A stretch of DNA of 64,000 bases, from NCBI GenBank assembly GCA_026874595.1, contig CM049313.1, forward strand, positions 66,158,159 through 66,222,158. Direction: 5' to 3'. The notes below the pieces were generated by a model. That model was not told where the DNA came from and searched no databases. It saw only the letters and a program-made list of their open reading frames with translations. Numbering within the stretch: the first letter of the stretch is position 1; each line of letters starts with the position of its first letter. The position numbers and the translations under genes are program-made. This DNA comes from Sipunculus nudus (Eukaryota; Annelida; Sipuncula; Golfingiida; Sipunculidae). Shown here piece by piece: positions 62,065 through 64,000 of the stretch.

Positions 62065-64000
62065 GCGATCAGCAAATTTAAAATGTCAAATCATTCAATT
62101 CCTCGAATACAAAACTTAAACATTTCATTTCCGTGACAATTATAATTCTCAATTACAACCAAAGTTTAGGACCAGGTGGTCAGATTCTGATAACACATTT
62201 CATGGAGCGTGAACTAATGGCACACGTAGTCAAAACAGAAGCCAAATACCAAGTTATTTCAGCTCGGAAACAAAAACATGTAGCGCTTGCGTTGCACAGC
62301 CACATTATCCGTCCTTTCAGGTCCGCGCGACTTCGACCTGGTTCGTCTTTAACAGGTTTTTTACATGGAACGAGTTCACCAACTGGATACACTGTCGTAG
62401 TTCCTGACAGATGTTTCAGCGATAAACCCTTCAGGAATTTCTTCAAAATTCAAATTTCTCAGAATTTAAGGGGAAATTTGGAAAATGCCCCCCCCCCCCC
62501 CCTTAAGACACACTTTGAATTTTTTCATATCCTTCAATTTATCAGTGATATTAGTGCTCACCTGTCACATGTATTTGCACAATACAAAGGAACATGCGAT
62601 GGCTCTTTGTTAGATTAAGAATTCAGCAATTTCCATGTGTACAATACTGTATAGAATAGGGATACATCACACTTTTACCTAGACATTGCAGAGACTAATT
62701 TTAACTTGATTAAAGTTAAAGGTATATAAAACTACAGGTAAATACTGTTTCATTCATTTTACTTCATATTGATTAACACTGTGAGAGGGGACACACCAAG
62801 ACCAACTAAATTTTCGCGCATGCGCTCTTATTCGCAATAATATGATGGTGTGAATTGGGTTCCTTACACATATTTCAAGAACTCCAAATTTTGTCAGCTA
62901 ATCTTTTCTCAACCACGACATGGTATATAACTATGACCCACTGGAAGTAAATTGTTTTCTCTTATTGACGATTTCTCAAAGGTTTTGGAGGTGTAATTAA
63001 AGACCAGATACCATTTCCTGTCCTGTCAATATCGGGGACAGTACTTACCATCCCTTACCTCCCGGGATTACCTGTCTCAACAAGTAACCCGAAATGATGG
63101 TCAGGACTGTACTTCCTCCCGCATAACTTAAGAGCACACACGCAATTCACACATTGTCTCCTCCAGTGAAATTGGATGTAGGTATTTCATTTACTTCTGT
63201 CAGTGTATATGTCTTCTTTATCTTTTTGTGTTTCAGAATATTTAATGTCTGTTTTCACCTTTTTTAGCACCAACTATGCTAAATGATTTTAAAATGATAA
63301 ACTGCTTTTTCGGAGGTCTGCGCTCTCTGTTTTTTTATTTAAACTACCAGTTGTTTTTTATGATGAAATGGAACAAACGCGAACGAAAGTGACACAAGTA
63401 TTCTTCAAAAGCACTACAGAGAGAAAAATTGGTCTAATTATAATTTACCGTAGTAAATCAAAGCCGTATTGTTAGTTGTGTCTATGACTTATCAAAAGAG
63501 TTGAACACTTACATTACTTATATTGACATGGAAATCAGTTTTCTTTTTCCAAAATGTAAATTTCAGCCTCTATTTAATAGATTCATATTAATATTCTTCT
63601 TAATGTCTTTATCACACAATGTATATATTATAAATGTGCTGAACAAATTTTCTTTAAAGCTTTTAAGAGTGAATTTTAGTAAAATTTCGCAAAATCCTGC
63701 CATGGACATCTTCATAGGGATTCCCGCTAATTGCTTAATTACCTACTCATATTTACCTGTACTCTATAGTTCGAACACCATTGATAACTCATTGCCAACT
63801 ACTGAGATCTGCGGCCATCCTTTTGGTTATGAAAGCAACTTGCAATTACACTGACAGGGCAACGTCAGTTAATCCATTAGAGAGATTAGTTCTCTGAGTT
63901 TCTAGATTAAAAGGCCTGTAATGCTCTGGTTTTAGATGGGTACGCGAAGAAGAATTTCCTATTATTATGGGGCTGTCCCACTAGGCACCTCTACAGGCGA
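62065..64000. other. Noncoding or unidentified; one 161-codon open frame
   Basis: The plus frame at 62133-62618 begins ATG and contains residues such as TGYTVVVPDRCF, but it crosses a C14-like run and matches no family I know. A 117-codon plus frame at 63501-63854 is equally unidentified. Neither has splice or promoter support, so they are recorded here rather than called genes. Confidence 0.35.

Noticed and set aside
62133-62618. 161-codon plus-strand gene
   Set aside because: No family motif, crosses a homopolymer C run, no splice or promoter support; kept only as an unidentified open frame.
62550-62640. Upstream GPCR exon ending in Asp-Arg before a GT donor (minus strand)
   Set aside because: A GACAG|GTGAG junction fits the phase but the preceding translation is not a TM3 helix.

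Overview
The window looks like a gene-poor, AT-rich stretch of an animal nuclear genome, most plausibly an invertebrate such as a mollusc or another lophotrochozoan. The evidence is: no densely packed ORFs, many (TA)n microsatellites, tRNA-derived SINEs, MITEs, Helentron-like elements with tandem cores, and a single spliced neuropeptide-type GPCR exon. The phylum is an inference from repeat style only; no marker gene fixes it.

Only one protein-coding feature is convincing: the last exon of a rhodopsin-class GPCR on the minus strand (29038-29788). It runs from the intron inside the DRY motif through TM4-TM7 to the stop codon. Its upstream exons (TM1-TM3) were not found and may lie in or beyond the window on the higher-coordinate side. 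Nearly all other long open frames come from repeats.

Layout: 1-6.5 kb holds a large 81-bp minisatellite (about 50 units) with a degenerate edge. 7.0-7.6 kb holds a TCGTAGG-rich repeat. 9.8-20.5 kb holds dispersed repeats, SINEs and MITEs. 20.5-28.4 kb is mostly featureless with microsatellites, MITE ends and a coding-like relic at 25.5 kb. 28.4-29.8 kb holds a MITE and the GPCR exon. 30.5-32.2 and 38.7-39.6 kb hold two oppositely oriented copies of a Helentron-like (HINE/pearl-like) element, the first with five tandem 280-bp units. 33.9-34.7 kb is a solo LTR with a 4-bp target duplication. 36-56 kb holds dispersed duplications, a second SINE type and a palindrome-bearing MITE. 57.7-59.1 kb is an element with about 85-bp inverted termini and another MITE nested inside. 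60.6-62.1 kb is a very homogeneous 57-bp minisatellite built around GGGCGCGCCC.

No operon-like or multi-gene system is visible. The notable content is repeat biology: transposon architecture, nested insertion and satellite formation. All repeat calls were made by eye; boundaries of diverged repeats are approximate to tens of bases.
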